Below are positions 27,484 through 35,431 of a stretch of DNA of 64,000 nucleotides, piece by piece. A model generated the notes under the pieces. It saw only the letters and a program-made list of their open reading frames with translations, did not search any database and was not told the DNA's origin. Every line of letters begins with the position of its first letter. Within the stretch, counting starts at the first letter, position 1. Position numbers and translations under genes: made by a program. Source of the DNA: Argonema galeatum A003/A1 (GTDB lineage Bacteria > Cyanobacteriota > Cyanobacteriia > Cyanobacteriales > Aerosakkonemataceae). The stretch lies in NCBI RefSeq assembly GCF_023333595.1, contig NZ_JAIQZM010000011.1, positions 88,726-152,725 on the forward strand, written 5' to 3'.

Positions 27484-29139
27484 ATGTCCGAACTACAGCC
27501 AAACCAAGCTCCGAAATTCAGCAGCTTTGCCGACTGGTGTTTGCACAAAGATAGTCTTTCAAAAGAGGCGAGGCACACGGTTGAGGTGCTGTTAGAGTAT
27601 GCTAGTACTTCTGACTGCAATGAAGCCGATCGGATACTTACCAACCTGACATACCTGGATCTCTCCACTAATCAAATCACAGACCTGAGTGGACTCTCTA
27701 CCCTTACCAACCTGACAGACCTGCATCTCAACAACAATCAAATCACAGACCTGAGTGGACTCTCTACCCTTACCAACCTGACTTCCCTGTATCTCTACAA
27801 CAATCCAATAACAGACCTGAGTGGACTCTCTACCCTTACCAACCTGACATACCTGAATCTCTCCGCTAATCAAATCACAGACCTGAGTGAACTCTCTACC
27901 CTTACCAACCTGACATCCCTGAATCTCAGGAACAATCAAATCACAGACCTGAGTGAACTCTCTACCCTTACCAACCTGACTTCCCTGGATCTCGACTTTA
28001 ATCAAATCACAGACCTGAGTGGACTCTCTACCCTTACCAACCTGACTTCCCTGGATCTCGTCATCAATCAAATCACAGACCTGAGTGGACTCTCTACCCT
28101 TACCAACCTGTCACACCTGTCTCTCTCCGGTAATCAAATCACAGACCTGAGTGGACTCTCTACCCTTACCAACCTGTCATACCTGTATCTCTTGAACAAT
28201 CAAATCACAGACCTGAGTGAACTCTCTACCCTTACCAACCTGACTGGCCTGAATCTCGAAAACAATCAAATCACAGACCTGAGTGGACTCTCTACCCTTA
28301 CCAACCTGACTTCCCTGTCTCTCGACACCAATCAAATAACAGACCTGAGTGGACTCTTTACCCTAACCGAACTGACATCCCTGAATCTCTCCGCTAATCT
28401 TCAAATAAAAGACCTGAGTGGACTCTCTACCCTAACCGAACTGACTTCCCTGTATCTCTGCTCTAATCAAATAAAAGACCTGAGTGGACTCTCTACCCTT
28501 ACCAACCTGACTTCCCTGATTCTCAACAACAATCAAATCACAGACCTGAGTGGAATCTCTACCCTTACCAACCTGACTTCCCTGTGTCTCTCCTCTAATC
28601 AAATAACAGACCTGAGTGAACTCTCTACCCTTACCAACCTGACTTCCCTGCGTCTCTCCTCTAATCAAATAACAGACCTGAGTGAACTCTCTACCCTTAC
28701 CAACCTGACTTCCCTGGAGCTCTACAACAATCAAATAACAGACCTGAGTCCATTGCGATCGCTTAGCAATCTAGAGTCTGCGTTTGTCTACGATGTGAAT
28801 TTGCCCAAAAAATATTTTTCGCACCAGCACCAATGGCAGGCAAAATGGCTCTTGGAAGAAGACAACGCTGAATTGAGGCGATTGCTGATCCAAAAAATTG
28901 GTTACGATCGCATTTGCCAGGAATTACAAGCGACTGAGTTAGATACTTGGCGAGAATATACTTTATTAAAAATCGATAATGAGGTCGATGTCGAGCCAAT
29001 TTATTTGTTAAAAATGACTTGCCCTAGTACTAGATTCATTCACGTTTTGCGAGTACCACCAGACATTAACTCAGCGCGTGAAGCAGTTCGCTGGGTAAAT
29101 TGGGGAATCGATCCAGAAGAATTTGCAGTGGAAACATGA
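27484..29139 (+). CDS. Leucine-rich-repeat protein
   Basis: 551 residues. An N-terminal helical cap (about 1-52) is followed by 17 full 22-residue leucine-rich repeats (consensus LTNLTSLxLxxNQITDLSGL; about 53-430), one of them 23 residues long, and a degenerate last one. The C-terminal about 110 residues (WQAKWLLEEDNAELRRLLIQ, later IYLLKMTCPSTRFIHVLRVP) form a separate domain that I recall from other cyanobacterial LRR and DUF6745-like proteins. No signal peptide or membrane anchor, so probably cytoplasmic and protein-binding. Repeats are almost identical in DNA as well as protein, which suggests recent expansion or gene conversion. The partner is unknown. Confidence 0.88.
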   Translation: MSELQPNQAPKFSSFADWCLHKDSLSKEARHTVEVLLEYASTSDCNEADRILTNLTYLDLSTNQITDLSGLSTLTNLTDLHLNNNQITDLSGLSTLTNLTSLYLYNNPITDLSGLSTLTNLTYLNLSANQITDLSELSTLTNLTSLNLRNNQITDLSELSTLTNLTSLDLDFNQITDLSGLSTLTNLTSLDLVINQITDLSGLSTLTNLSHLSLSGNQITDLSGLSTLTNLSYLYLLNNQITDLSELSTLTNLTGLNLENNQITDLSGLSTLTNLTSLSLDTNQITDLSGLFTLTELTSLNLSANLQIKDLSGLSTLTELTSLYLCSNQIKDLSGLSTLTNLTSLILNNNQITDLSGISTLTNLTSLCLSSNQITDLSELSTLTNLTSLRLSSNQITDLSELSTLTNLTSLELYNNQITDLSPLRSLSNLESAFVYDVNLPKKYFSHQHQWQAKWLLEEDNAELRRLLIQKIGYDRICQELQATELDTWREYTLLKIDNEVDVEPIYLLKMTCPSTRFIHVLRVPPDINSAREAVRWVNWGIDPEEFAVET

Positions 29140-29140
29140 T

Positions 29141-29251
29141 ATGAAACAACCTCCCAAGAGCAAAACCAAAGCCAAAATCTGGGTAGTGAAAAATGGCAAA
29201 ATTCGCCCTCGCTCAGATTACAGTGGCTTGCAGCCGCGTGAGGTACACTGA
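29141..29251 (+). CDS. Small hypothetical protein, 36 aa, ending in a dispersed repeat
   Basis: ORF MKQPPKSKTKAKIWVVKNGK ... ending LQPREVH, starting 2 bp after the LRR stop. The last six residues and stop codon lie in a 34-bp repeat also found at the end of the gene at 48563. Very basic. It may be the truncated front part of a once longer gene. Confidence 0.45.
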   Translation: MKQPPKSKTKAKIWVVKNGKIRPRSDYSGLQPREVH

Positions 29252-29260
29252 AATCAGTTC
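29227..29260 (+). repeat. 34-bp LQPREV repeat, copy 1
   Basis: CTTGCAGCCGCGTGAGGTAC then ACTGAAATCAGTTC. Copy 2 is at 48554-48587 on the minus strand, 32 of 34 bases identical. In both, the same frame is used and the repeat ends a gene with LQPREV-(H/R)-stop. Confidence 0.85.
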
Positions 29261-29508
29261 TTTGATAGGGCGTTCGTAGGGACGGGTTTTGCCATTATTC
29301 TGTTCTTTAATGAGATTTATAAGCGATCGCTCTCGTCGGTTAGGGCAACTCCAACTCTTACTTCTTATCCAAATCCCTTACGGAGTAACCTTTTCCCTCT
29401 TCCCTCTTCCCTCTTCCCTAGCCCCTAGCCCCTAGCCCCTAGCCCCTAGCCCCTAGCTATATAAGCGATCGCAGCGATGGTATGCCCAAGCGATCGAGAA
29501 AAAACGCC
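29261..29508. repeat. Intergenic region with CTTCCCT and CCCCTAG arrays
   Basis: A CTTTTCCCTCTTCCCTCTTCC run (about 29391-29414) passes into a CCCCTAG heptamer array of about six units (29415-29457). Two HIP1 sites flank it. No gene. Confidence 0.75.
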
Positions 29509-30723
29509 CTAATTAGAGATAGGCACCTGCTGAAACGCCCCAGTTTCGGGAATAAAGATATCCAAAGTATGCACTCCTGGCGGCACCCTTAGCCAGACAT
29601 AAGCATCTACCGAGGCATTGGGGCGAATATCATATAAAGATATAGAACCAGTCGATCGATCGCGGGGATTAACCGCTTTATATGTTTCGCTTGTGACGGG
29701 ATTTCGGGCGGTTGTCTCGCCAACGCCTATGATGTTAGTTGCCGCTACCTTATCTCCAAGACGGCGAATTCGCATCTGCACATTTACCACATCGCTATTA
29801 CCAGTTTGCGGATCTTGAATTCGCTTAGCCGAAAGCAATTCTACTTGCGCCTTTGTACCGAATGCTAATTGTTGAAACGCACCCGGTTGAAATTCCACAA
29901 TGGTTGTGGGTGCAGGTGCAGCGGTACTGGGAGATGGAGTTGCTGCCTGGGGTGCGGGGGTTTTAGTAGATGGACTCACAGAGGAATTGTTAGTTCTATC
30001 AGTTGGAGTCGCGCTCGGTGTGGGGATGATTTGCGGTGTGCTAGATGGACTCGCTGTGGAACTGCTTTCTACACCAGGGATTAGACTTGCATTGGAAATC
30101 AGCACATTTCTAAACGCACCCGTGTCTTTGACTAAAATATCAATTGTGTTGACACCTTCTGGCACCTTTAACACGACATAGCCATCGACAGGTTGTTCCT
30201 TGCCCATATTAAACAGAAAAATTGGCCCGGACGATCGCTTGACAGAATCGACAGCTTGGTAGGTTTCATTGGTGATGGGATTGCGGGCAGTTGTAGCGCC
30301 GACATTAACGATCTCACTTCCTGCAAACGCATCTGTAAGCCGATTAACGCGCATCTGCACATTCACTTCATCAGGCTTTCCTGGAATTCGCGTCACCGAG
30401 AGTAACTCTACTCGCGCTTTATTTCCTAAAGCAAGCTGTACATAAGGGTTTTGTGGAATAGCGACGCTAGGTTCTGGAGATGGCGAAACAGGTGTTTGAG
30501 TGGATGGAGCAACTGGAGTGCTGTTTCTGTTAGTTTGAGGATTGAGAGGGTTTCTCACCTGCCCAGATTGCATCCCTCGATAAAGCAAAAAACCTCCAAC
30601 TCCCAAAGCTAGGAGAGCTAGCACAGTCGCCACACCGGCCAAAAAGCTGTTTACACCGCCGCCGCGACGCTTGGTTCCTGGGGGTGTTGCGCGTTTGTCA
30701 CTTTCTCGATTGCCCGTTTTCAT
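29509..30723 (-). CDS. Membrane-anchored protein with duplicated beta domain
   Basis: 404 residues, function unknown. A basic N-terminus is followed by one membrane segment (VATVLALLALGVGGFLLYRG, about 31-50), so the bulk is outside the cytoplasm. Two about 110-residue domains (about 93-210 and 290-404) are clear repeats: both have QLA(L/F)G-K-A-(R/Q)-VELLS, then VNVQMR(V/I)-RL, ATTARNP(I/V)T-ETY(Q/K)AV, and end with (I/L)DI-(V/I) and TGAF. They are separated by a Ser/Pro/Thr-rich linker. The beta-rich pattern suggests a ligand- or surface-binding module. Monocistronic on the minus strand. Confidence 0.75.
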   Translation of the reverse strand: MKTGNRESDKRATPPGTKRRGGGVNSFLAGVATVLALLALGVGGFLLYRGMQSGQVRNPLNPQTNRNSTPVAPSTQTPVSPSPEPSVAIPQNPYVQLALGNKARVELLSVTRIPGKPDEVNVQMRVNRLTDAFAGSEIVNVGATTARNPITNETYQAVDSVKRSSGPIFLFNMGKEQPVDGYVVLKVPEGVNTIDILVKDTGAFRNVLISNASLIPGVESSSTASPSSTPQIIPTPSATPTDRTNNSSVSPSTKTPAPQAATPSPSTAAPAPTTIVEFQPGAFQQLAFGTKAQVELLSAKRIQDPQTGNSDVVNVQMRIRRLGDKVAATNIIGVGETTARNPVTSETYKAVNPRDRSTGSISLYDIRPNASVDAYVWLRVPPGVHTLDIFIPETGAFQQVPISN

Positions 30724-30850
30724 ACAAAAAGTAGAGTCACAAGTAATTTTTTATTAGTTTTTTCAATTAGACTATTTTAGGAACTCAGGATATCCGGGGA
30801 CATCCATCATAGGATAGAACTTTATGTAGTGTATGCTTTTTGTTCTAAGA

Positions 30851-30992
30851 GGATGTTTGAGAAGTATCAGACGATCCCCCCTAGCCCCCCTTAAAAAAGG
30901 GGGGGACAAGAGCCTCAAAGTCCCCTTTTTCAAGGGGGATTTAGGGGGATCTCCAAAGGGTTGGTGTATCGCCAGCAACTTTTCAAACATCC
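30851..30992. mobile_element. MITE-like element, 142 bp
   Basis: Terminal inverted repeats GGATGTTTGAGAAGT (30851-30865) and ACTTTTCAAACATCC (30978-30992), one mismatch. Inside are C-rich and G-rich palindromes (GATCCCCCCTAGCCCCCCTT, later CAAGGGGGATTTAGGGGGAT). No coding capacity. Located between two divergent genes, so it may affect either promoter. Confidence 0.82.
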
Positions 30993-31034
30993 ACTAAGGG
31001 ATGAACTGATGCGGGTTACCCGCAGTATCTGAAA

Positions 31035-32570
31035 ATGCCTATAAATTTTCAAAATTTGGCAGATGTTGGTAAGCCAATTAGTCTACTGGTGCTTGTTCTG
31101 GGTTGCCAGGTATGGGGAAGAGAACTGAGTGCAAAGGCGCAGTCGCCGACACTTGCCAGTCCAGAAGTCTTGGCGTCAGACTTAGCTGGCAAACAAGTGG
31201 ATTCTGCTAAGAATATTTGCTCAGCGCAGTTGCCGGAAGCCATTGATGCGATCGCAAATCGTCCTCAATTCCGCCGCTATCGTTGGGGTATTCTCATTCA
31301 AACGCTATCTTCTTCCCAAACTCTCTACAGTCGCGAAGCGCAACAATATTTTATCCCCGCATCCAACACCAAGCTATTGACAACCGCCGCAGCTTTGCGT
31401 CTGCTGGGTTCCCAATACCGAATTCGCACATCCATTTATGGCAACAATGGGGTTTTGCGGGTCGTCGGACGGGGAGATCCCAGTTTAACAGATGTTCAAC
31501 TTAAAGATTTGGCACAACAACTGAAGCGTCAGGGAATCAGCCAAGTACAGCAACTGATTGTGCAGGATGATTATTTTCAGGGGCCGATACTTAATGCTAA
31601 TTGGGAATGGGAAGATGTGCAATCAGATTATGGCGCACCTGTCAATAGTTTGATTTTGAATCAAAATGCCTTGGCGCTAACATTATTACCTCAAGCATTA
31701 GGTCAACCGCTAAAATTTCGTTGGCAAGATCCATTTGCCAAGCTGCAATGGCAGGTAGAAAATTATTCAGTTACAAGTAAAGCTAAGTCAAAAAGTTCGG
31801 TAGAAGTAGTTGGTGTTTTAGGAAAGCCGGTTTTACAAATCCGAGGTGAGTTGAGTGTTGATTCCGAACCAGAAGACTTTGATGTAGCAGTTCGCGATCC
31901 AGCCGAACACTTTTTGCGACACTTTCAAGAAGCTTTAAAATCCGAAGGGATTAGTGTCGCGCAGGCAAAGGTTGCATCTGGCAATAAAAGTAGCAATGAA
32001 CAAGAGTTAGCATCTGTCGAATCTCCACCGTTATCGCAACTTTTAATAGATACCAATCAGCCAAGTAATAATCTTTATGCGGAAGCTTTGCTGCGAACCA
32101 TTGGGGTTGTTAAAAAGCAATCGGAAACTAAGAGTCTGAATACGGCTGAAATGGGGTTGGCTGCGATCAAATCAACTTTAACCGATCTGGGAATCGATCC
32201 GCAAAGTTATGCGATCGAAGATGGTTCGGGATTATCTCGTCACAACTTAGTTAGTCCAGAAGCGTTGGTGCAGTTGCTTAAGGGAATGGCACAATCACCA
32301 GAAGCTGATATTTTCCGCGCTTCTTTACCTGTGGCTGGTGTCAGCGGTACTCTCAAAAATCGCTTTAAAAATACAACTGCTCAAGGTATTGTGCAAGCTA
32401 AAACTGGAACGGTAAGTGGGGTTAATTCCCTGTCTGGATATGTTGATTCTCCTAATTATGAAACAGTGGTTTTTAGTATTATTCTGAATCAATCCGATTT
32501 GCCTGCTAAAATGATGCGTCCATCAGTTGATGAGATTGTTTTGTTGTTGACTCGTTTGCGTCGTTGTTAA
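31035..32570 (+). CDS. dacB: D-alanyl-D-alanine carboxypeptidase/endopeptidase (PBP4 type, family S13)
   Basis: Periplasmic enzyme that trims or cuts peptidoglycan cross-links. 511 residues with the three serine-enzyme motifs: SxxK in FIPASNTKLLTTAAAL (about residue 110), SxN in QPSNNLYAEALL and KTG in QAKTGTVSGVNSLSGY (about 460). The large insert between SxxK and SxN is typical of S13 enzymes. The N-terminus has a hydrophobic stretch (ISLLVLVLGCQVWG) that could be a signal peptide; a weak lipobox (VLGC) is possible. Stands alone; a palindromic repeat follows the stop. Confidence 0.92.
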   Translation: MPINFQNLADVGKPISLLVLVLGCQVWGRELSAKAQSPTLASPEVLASDLAGKQVDSAKNICSAQLPEAIDAIANRPQFRRYRWGILIQTLSSSQTLYSREAQQYFIPASNTKLLTTAAALRLLGSQYRIRTSIYGNNGVLRVVGRGDPSLTDVQLKDLAQQLKRQGISQVQQLIVQDDYFQGPILNANWEWEDVQSDYGAPVNSLILNQNALALTLLPQALGQPLKFRWQDPFAKLQWQVENYSVTSKAKSKSSVEVVGVLGKPVLQIRGELSVDSEPEDFDVAVRDPAEHFLRHFQEALKSEGISVAQAKVASGNKSSNEQELASVESPPLSQLLIDTNQPSNNLYAEALLRTIGVVKKQSETKSLNTAEMGLAAIKSTLTDLGIDPQSYAIEDGSGLSRHNLVSPEALVQLLKGMAQSPEADIFRASLPVAGVSGTLKNRFKNTTAQGIVQAKTGTVSGVNSLSGYVDSPNYETVVFSIILNQSDLPAKMMRPSVDEIVLLLTRLRRC

Positions 32571-32593
32571 ATTAGATTATAATTGAACCGCAG

Positions 32594-32626
32594 AGAAACC
32601 GGGTTTCTTCAAGAAACCGGGTTTCT
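32594..32626. repeat. AGAAACCGGGTTTCT palindromic repeat
   Basis: AGAAACCGGGTTTCT, spacer TCA, AGAAACCGGGTTTCT: 33 bp, 24 bp after the dacB stop. Same family as 14345-14377 and 18608-18641. It may double as a transcription stop signal. Confidence 0.8.
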
Positions 32627-32730
32627 GGTATGTGAAGAGGAGGGGGAGAGGAAGTGCGATCGTTAGTAAATTAGTATATAATTTAATAGCATTTATCAAC
32701 TAGCGCGTAAGTAGCGGGAGTTTGTTGTCC

Positions 32731-33096
32731 ATGATGGAAAATAAAGGATTAATTTCTTCCCCTCAAATAGAACAGTCACCTGATTCATCGACAGCGCTAA
32801 AAAATATGACACTAGCTCAAGTAAAAGTGGGAGAATTCGCCGATGCCTTAGTGACAGCGCAGCAGATTAATAATCAATGGCAAAGGATAGAAGCGCTGAA
32901 GGCGATCGCAAATGCTGCTCATCCAGCCGGATACCAAACCATTGCTTTGCGTGCTTTACTTCATCTGCCAGTAGCAGAACGCAATACTATATTAGCACAG
33001 CAAGTTGAGGAAGCAAAGGACTGTTTTTTGCCTGGTTCTGAGGAGATGGAGTGGGTAGAGGAATATATAGAAGATGACAACTGGGATGATGAGTAG
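32731..33096 (+). CDS. Probable antitoxin partner of MazF-type toxin
   Basis: About 121 residues from ATG 32731 (the frame is open from TTG 32722). Helical, with LAQVKVGEFADALVTAQQIN and RIEALKAIANAAHPAGYQTI resembling short helical repeats, and a strongly acidic end (EYIEDDNWDDE). There is no ribbon-helix-helix or AbrB-like DNA-binding part, so it is not a standard MazE. The overlap of 23 nt with the MazF-type gene and the acidic tail suggest it is the cognate antitoxin or at least cotranscribed. Confidence 0.6.
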   Translation: MMENKGLISSPQIEQSPDSSTALKNMTLAQVKVGEFADALVTAQQINNQWQRIEALKAIANAAHPAGYQTIALRALLHLPVAERNTILAQQVEEAKDCFLPGSEEMEWVEEYIEDDNWDDE

Positions 33097-33442
33097 TGAA
33101 CCTAAGCGGGGTGAGATTTGGCGGGTGCAATTCGATCCAACTAGAGGCGATGAAATTCAGAAAATCCGTCCTGCGATCGTCATAAGTGCCGACGGATTAG
33201 AAGGGTTGAAATTACGTTTGGTGGTTCCAATTACCGCTTGGAAAGCATCTCTGGTAAATTTTGCTTGGATAGTGAAGATTGAGCCATCTCCAGAAAACGG
33301 GTTAACAAAAGTTTCGGCGGCAAACCCTTTGCAAACGCGCTCTGTTTCTCTAGAGCGTTTTACTAATAAAATAGGAGTGATTGAAGACACGAAGCTAGAA
33401 GCAGTTTTGTTAGGATTGGCTCTCGTCGTTCAATTTCCGTAG
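33074..33442 (+). CDS. MazF/PemK-type toxin (endoribonuclease)
   Basis: 122 residues with the MazF fold: KRGEIWRVQFDPTRGDEIQK, RPAIVISADGLEGLKLRLVV, PITAW and the strand RSVSLERFTNKIGVIEDTKL. RGEIW, the RP-x-(V/I)-(V/I)-(I/V)-S core and the C-terminal LE helix are all in place. Starts at 33074, 33086 and 33089 are in frame; homology begins after the last. Predicted to cut RNA and be neutralised by the overlapping upstream gene product. Distinct in sequence from the MazF-type toxin at 12199. Confidence 0.85.
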   Translation: MTTGMMSSEPKRGEIWRVQFDPTRGDEIQKIRPAIVISADGLEGLKLRLVVPITAWKASLVNFAWIVKIEPSPENGLTKVSAANPLQTRSVSLERFTNKIGVIEDTKLEAVLLGLALVVQFP

Positions 33443-33508
33443 ACAGGCGAAGGAAAAGGAGAGTCGGAAGCGATCGCATTTTTGGTATTTTGGAAAAGTG
33501 CGATCGCT

Positions 33509-33973
33509 TTAACGCAATGCCTCTATCAACTGGGTGAAATCAACATCCTCTAAGGGATTTGGCAAACGGTTAATAAAATCTAGTGGCAGACTTTCATGGC
33601 TATTTGCCAGAATTGCTCTAGCTTCTGTGGCAATTGGATCTGCGGGATATAACTTCAAAATGCGATCTATAATTTTATGCTCAAAAGCTCTTTGGTTGCG
33701 ATCGCCTTCAATATTAGGCTGTTTTTCCAGCACAGCGTAAAGCACTCGCAGATTATCAGGGGCTAATTCCCTTGCACGCTCTAGGAAAGAACCATCTAGC
33801 TCGTCAATTGTGGCACAAGATACCCATTGCGCTAGCGAGTGAGCTAAAAGCAGTAATTCAATTGGTACGTTACCTCTATGACAAAGTTCGCGAAGTGCCA
33901 GATAACCAGCATTTTCGATGGAAATTTGCTCTGCTAAGGCATTGAGCAATATAGTAATTAGGTTATCTTGCAT
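33509..33973 (-). CDS. Hypothetical helical protein, 154 aa
   Basis: Soluble and mostly helical (NLITILLNALAEQISIENAG, then LLLLAHSLAQWVSCA and ARELAPDNLRVLYAVLEKQP), with a pattern like TPR or HEAT helices. No family recognised. It is convergent to the upstream MazF-type gene and divergent from HicA, whose frame it nearly touches, so the about 50 bp between 33973 and 34022 must hold two promoters. Confidence 0.6.
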   Translation of the reverse strand: MQDNLITILLNALAEQISIENAGYLALRELCHRGNVPIELLLLAHSLAQWVSCATIDELDGSFLERARELAPDNLRVLYAVLEKQPNIEGDRNQRAFEHKIIDRILKLYPADPIATEARAILANSHESLPLDFINRLPNPLEDVDFTQLIEALR

Positions 33974-34021
33974 ATTCTTATTTTGCTTTGCTATAATACT
34001 ACTGATGATTACTCTTGCCTC

Positions 34022-34288
34022 ATGGGTAAATTAAAAAAATTAGTAGAGCAATTCCTCAATCAACCACCAGAAGTGCGATTTGAGGATGTGCTATATATTT
34101 TGTCAGCTTTTGGCTTTGAAGAAAAAAGGTCTAAGGGTAGCCATCACAGTTTTAGAGATTCGCAAGGTAGAAAGATTACTGTACCCAAAAAAGGCGGACA
34201 GAAAGTTAAGGGAGTTTACGTCCAGCAAATCGTTGAGCTATTGAAATTGGAAGAATGGAACGATGAAGACGCTGAATCAGAAGAATAA
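34022..34288 (+). CDS. hicA: HicA-type toxin
   Basis: 88 residues from ATG 34022; the frame is open from 33968, but those codons overlap the divergent gene's start. HicA dsRNA-binding-like fold: VLYILSAFGFEEKRSKGSHH with the catalytic His in GSHHSF, then GRKITVPKKGGQKVKGVYVQ and a last helix. Predicted to bind and cleave mRNA. Overlaps hicB by 26 nt. Confidence 0.88.
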   Translation: MGKLKKLVEQFLNQPPEVRFEDVLYILSAFGFEEKRSKGSHHSFRDSQGRKITVPKKGGQKVKGVYVQQIVELLKLEEWNDEDAESEE

Positions 34289-34643
34289 GCAGATTGAAAA
34301 ACCGCCACTGGAATATTATTTAAATCTTCAATATCCAGTAACACTTTACCCCGATCCAGAGGAGGGATATGTGGCACAGATTAAAGATTTGCCTGGATGT
34401 CTAACTCAAGGTGAAACTCTGGATGAGACGATCGCAAATATCAATGAGGCGCGGGAGTTGTGGATTGAAACTGCTTATGAATCGGGAGACGATATTCCTT
34501 TACCCAGCACTGAAGAAAGCTACAGTGGTAAGCTGCTTGTGCGGATGCCTAAATCTCTACATCGTCGTTTGGTTGAACAGGCTGAACAGGAAAATGTCAG
34601 TTTGAATCAGTATATTGTGTCTCTGTTGAGTAGGGTGAGTTAG
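34263..34643 (+). CDS. hicB: HicB-type antitoxin
   Basis: 126 residues. The N-terminal HicB partial RNase-H-like fold is clear: YPVTLYPDPEEGYVAQIKDL, PGCLTQGETLDETIANINEA, then the ELWIETA helix. The C-terminus is a ribbon-helix-helix (LLVRMPKSLHRRLVEQAEQE, NVSLNQYIVSLLSR) that should bind the operon promoter. Order toxin-antitoxin, as is usual for hicAB. Confidence 0.9.
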   Translation: MKTLNQKNKQIEKPPLEYYLNLQYPVTLYPDPEEGYVAQIKDLPGCLTQGETLDETIANINEARELWIETAYESGDDIPLPSTEESYSGKLLVRMPKSLHRRLVEQAEQENVSLNQYIVSLLSRVS

Positions 34644-34748
34644 TTGAGATGGTTTGGAAAAGTGCGATCGCTTTTGGAGAATCGAACCACGTTCGCGCAT
34701 AGGCGCGAAGGACGCGAAGGAAGAGGGGAGAGGAGGGGAAGAGAGCGC

Positions 34749-35108
34749 TTAGTAGCTGCTTCTCAAAGTAGCTCCCTCGATTCTAATGTGCGGTCTGAGT
34801 TCCACTTGTACCCTTGTTTTAACTTCTTGATTCTTGGCTGCTACTTCAAAAGCAAACTTTCCCTTCTCAGGATCGATAATTTCAATATCTTCAACCATCT
34901 CAAACGTGAAGTTAAGAATAGAGACATCGGAAAGTTTTAGGTTAATTTGAACTGATTCTTGAATCGCATCCATGCCAAAGCGTAGTTTGATGCCTGAAGC
35001 GTCGGTTACTTCATAACACCAGTATCCATCAGCGGGAATAGCAATTACTGGTTCGGCATAGAACAATTCCAGCATTGCCAGTTCATCAAACTTTTGGCGG
35101 AGTTTCAT
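34749..35108 (-). CDS. Hypothetical protein, 119 aa, third gene of a minus-strand trio
   Basis: Soluble, beta-rich protein (PVIAIPADGYWCYEVTDASG, then IKLRFGMDAIQESVQINLKL). No family recognised. It ends the row 35432-35806, 35130-35369, 34749-35108, with 21 bp to the gene before it, so the trio is probably one operon. The pattern of small acidic beta proteins beside a possible toxin fits an immunity protein, which is inference. Confidence 0.6.
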   Translation of the reverse strand: MKLRQKFDELAMLELFYAEPVIAIPADGYWCYEVTDASGIKLRFGMDAIQESVQINLKLSDVSILNFTFEMVEDIEIIDPEKGKFAFEVAAKNQEVKTRVQVELRPHIRIEGATLRSSY

Positions 35109-35129
35109 TATCTTTACCCAAACCTTAAC

Positions 35130-35369
35130 TCACGATGCCCAACAAGTTTTTTCGGGAAAATTTCCCTGTTTCCAATGCTGGCGAATTTTGACTGCTGCCC
35201 TGGGAAATAAAGCATCTGAGTTATTAGTGGGAACAGGCTCGATTTCTTTAACTACGCCATTAGTTTTATCTAACCACAGTTTGCCAAATAGCTTTTCGTG
35301 GGGGCCAAAACAATAGACGACGCTCGTATCGTCTTCCTTTTCTTTCCAAAGCAACACATAAAAAGCCAT
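35130..35369 (-). CDS. Conserved small hypothetical protein, 79 aa
   Basis: MAFYVLLWKEKEDDTSVVYC, then FGKLWLDKTNGVVKEIEPVP and AAVKIRQHWKQGNFPEKTCW. I recall close relatives in other cyanobacteria without known function. Predicted soluble, beta strands followed by one helix. Middle gene of the minus-strand trio; 62 bp from the first gene. Confidence 0.7.
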   Translation of the reverse strand: MAFYVLLWKEKEDDTSVVYCFGPHEKLFGKLWLDKTNGVVKEIEPVPTNNSDALFPRAAVKIRQHWKQGNFPEKTCWAS

Positions 35370-35431
35370 ACCTATTTTCCTTTTTTCTGATAGTGGATTT
35401 TTGACAGACTGCTACTAGCCTATCAGTTCCA

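Noticed and set aside
27592..28734. Long open frames on the minus strand with repeating VGKGRESTQVCDLI-type peptides
   Set aside because: They are the complement of the LRR array, whose plus-strand reading is a convincing protein; the repeating pattern is only a reflection.
27640..28760. Regular about 66-bp repeats, considered as a CRISPR array
   Set aside because: The units are coding LRRs with no conserved repeat/unique spacer alternation and no cas genes nearby.
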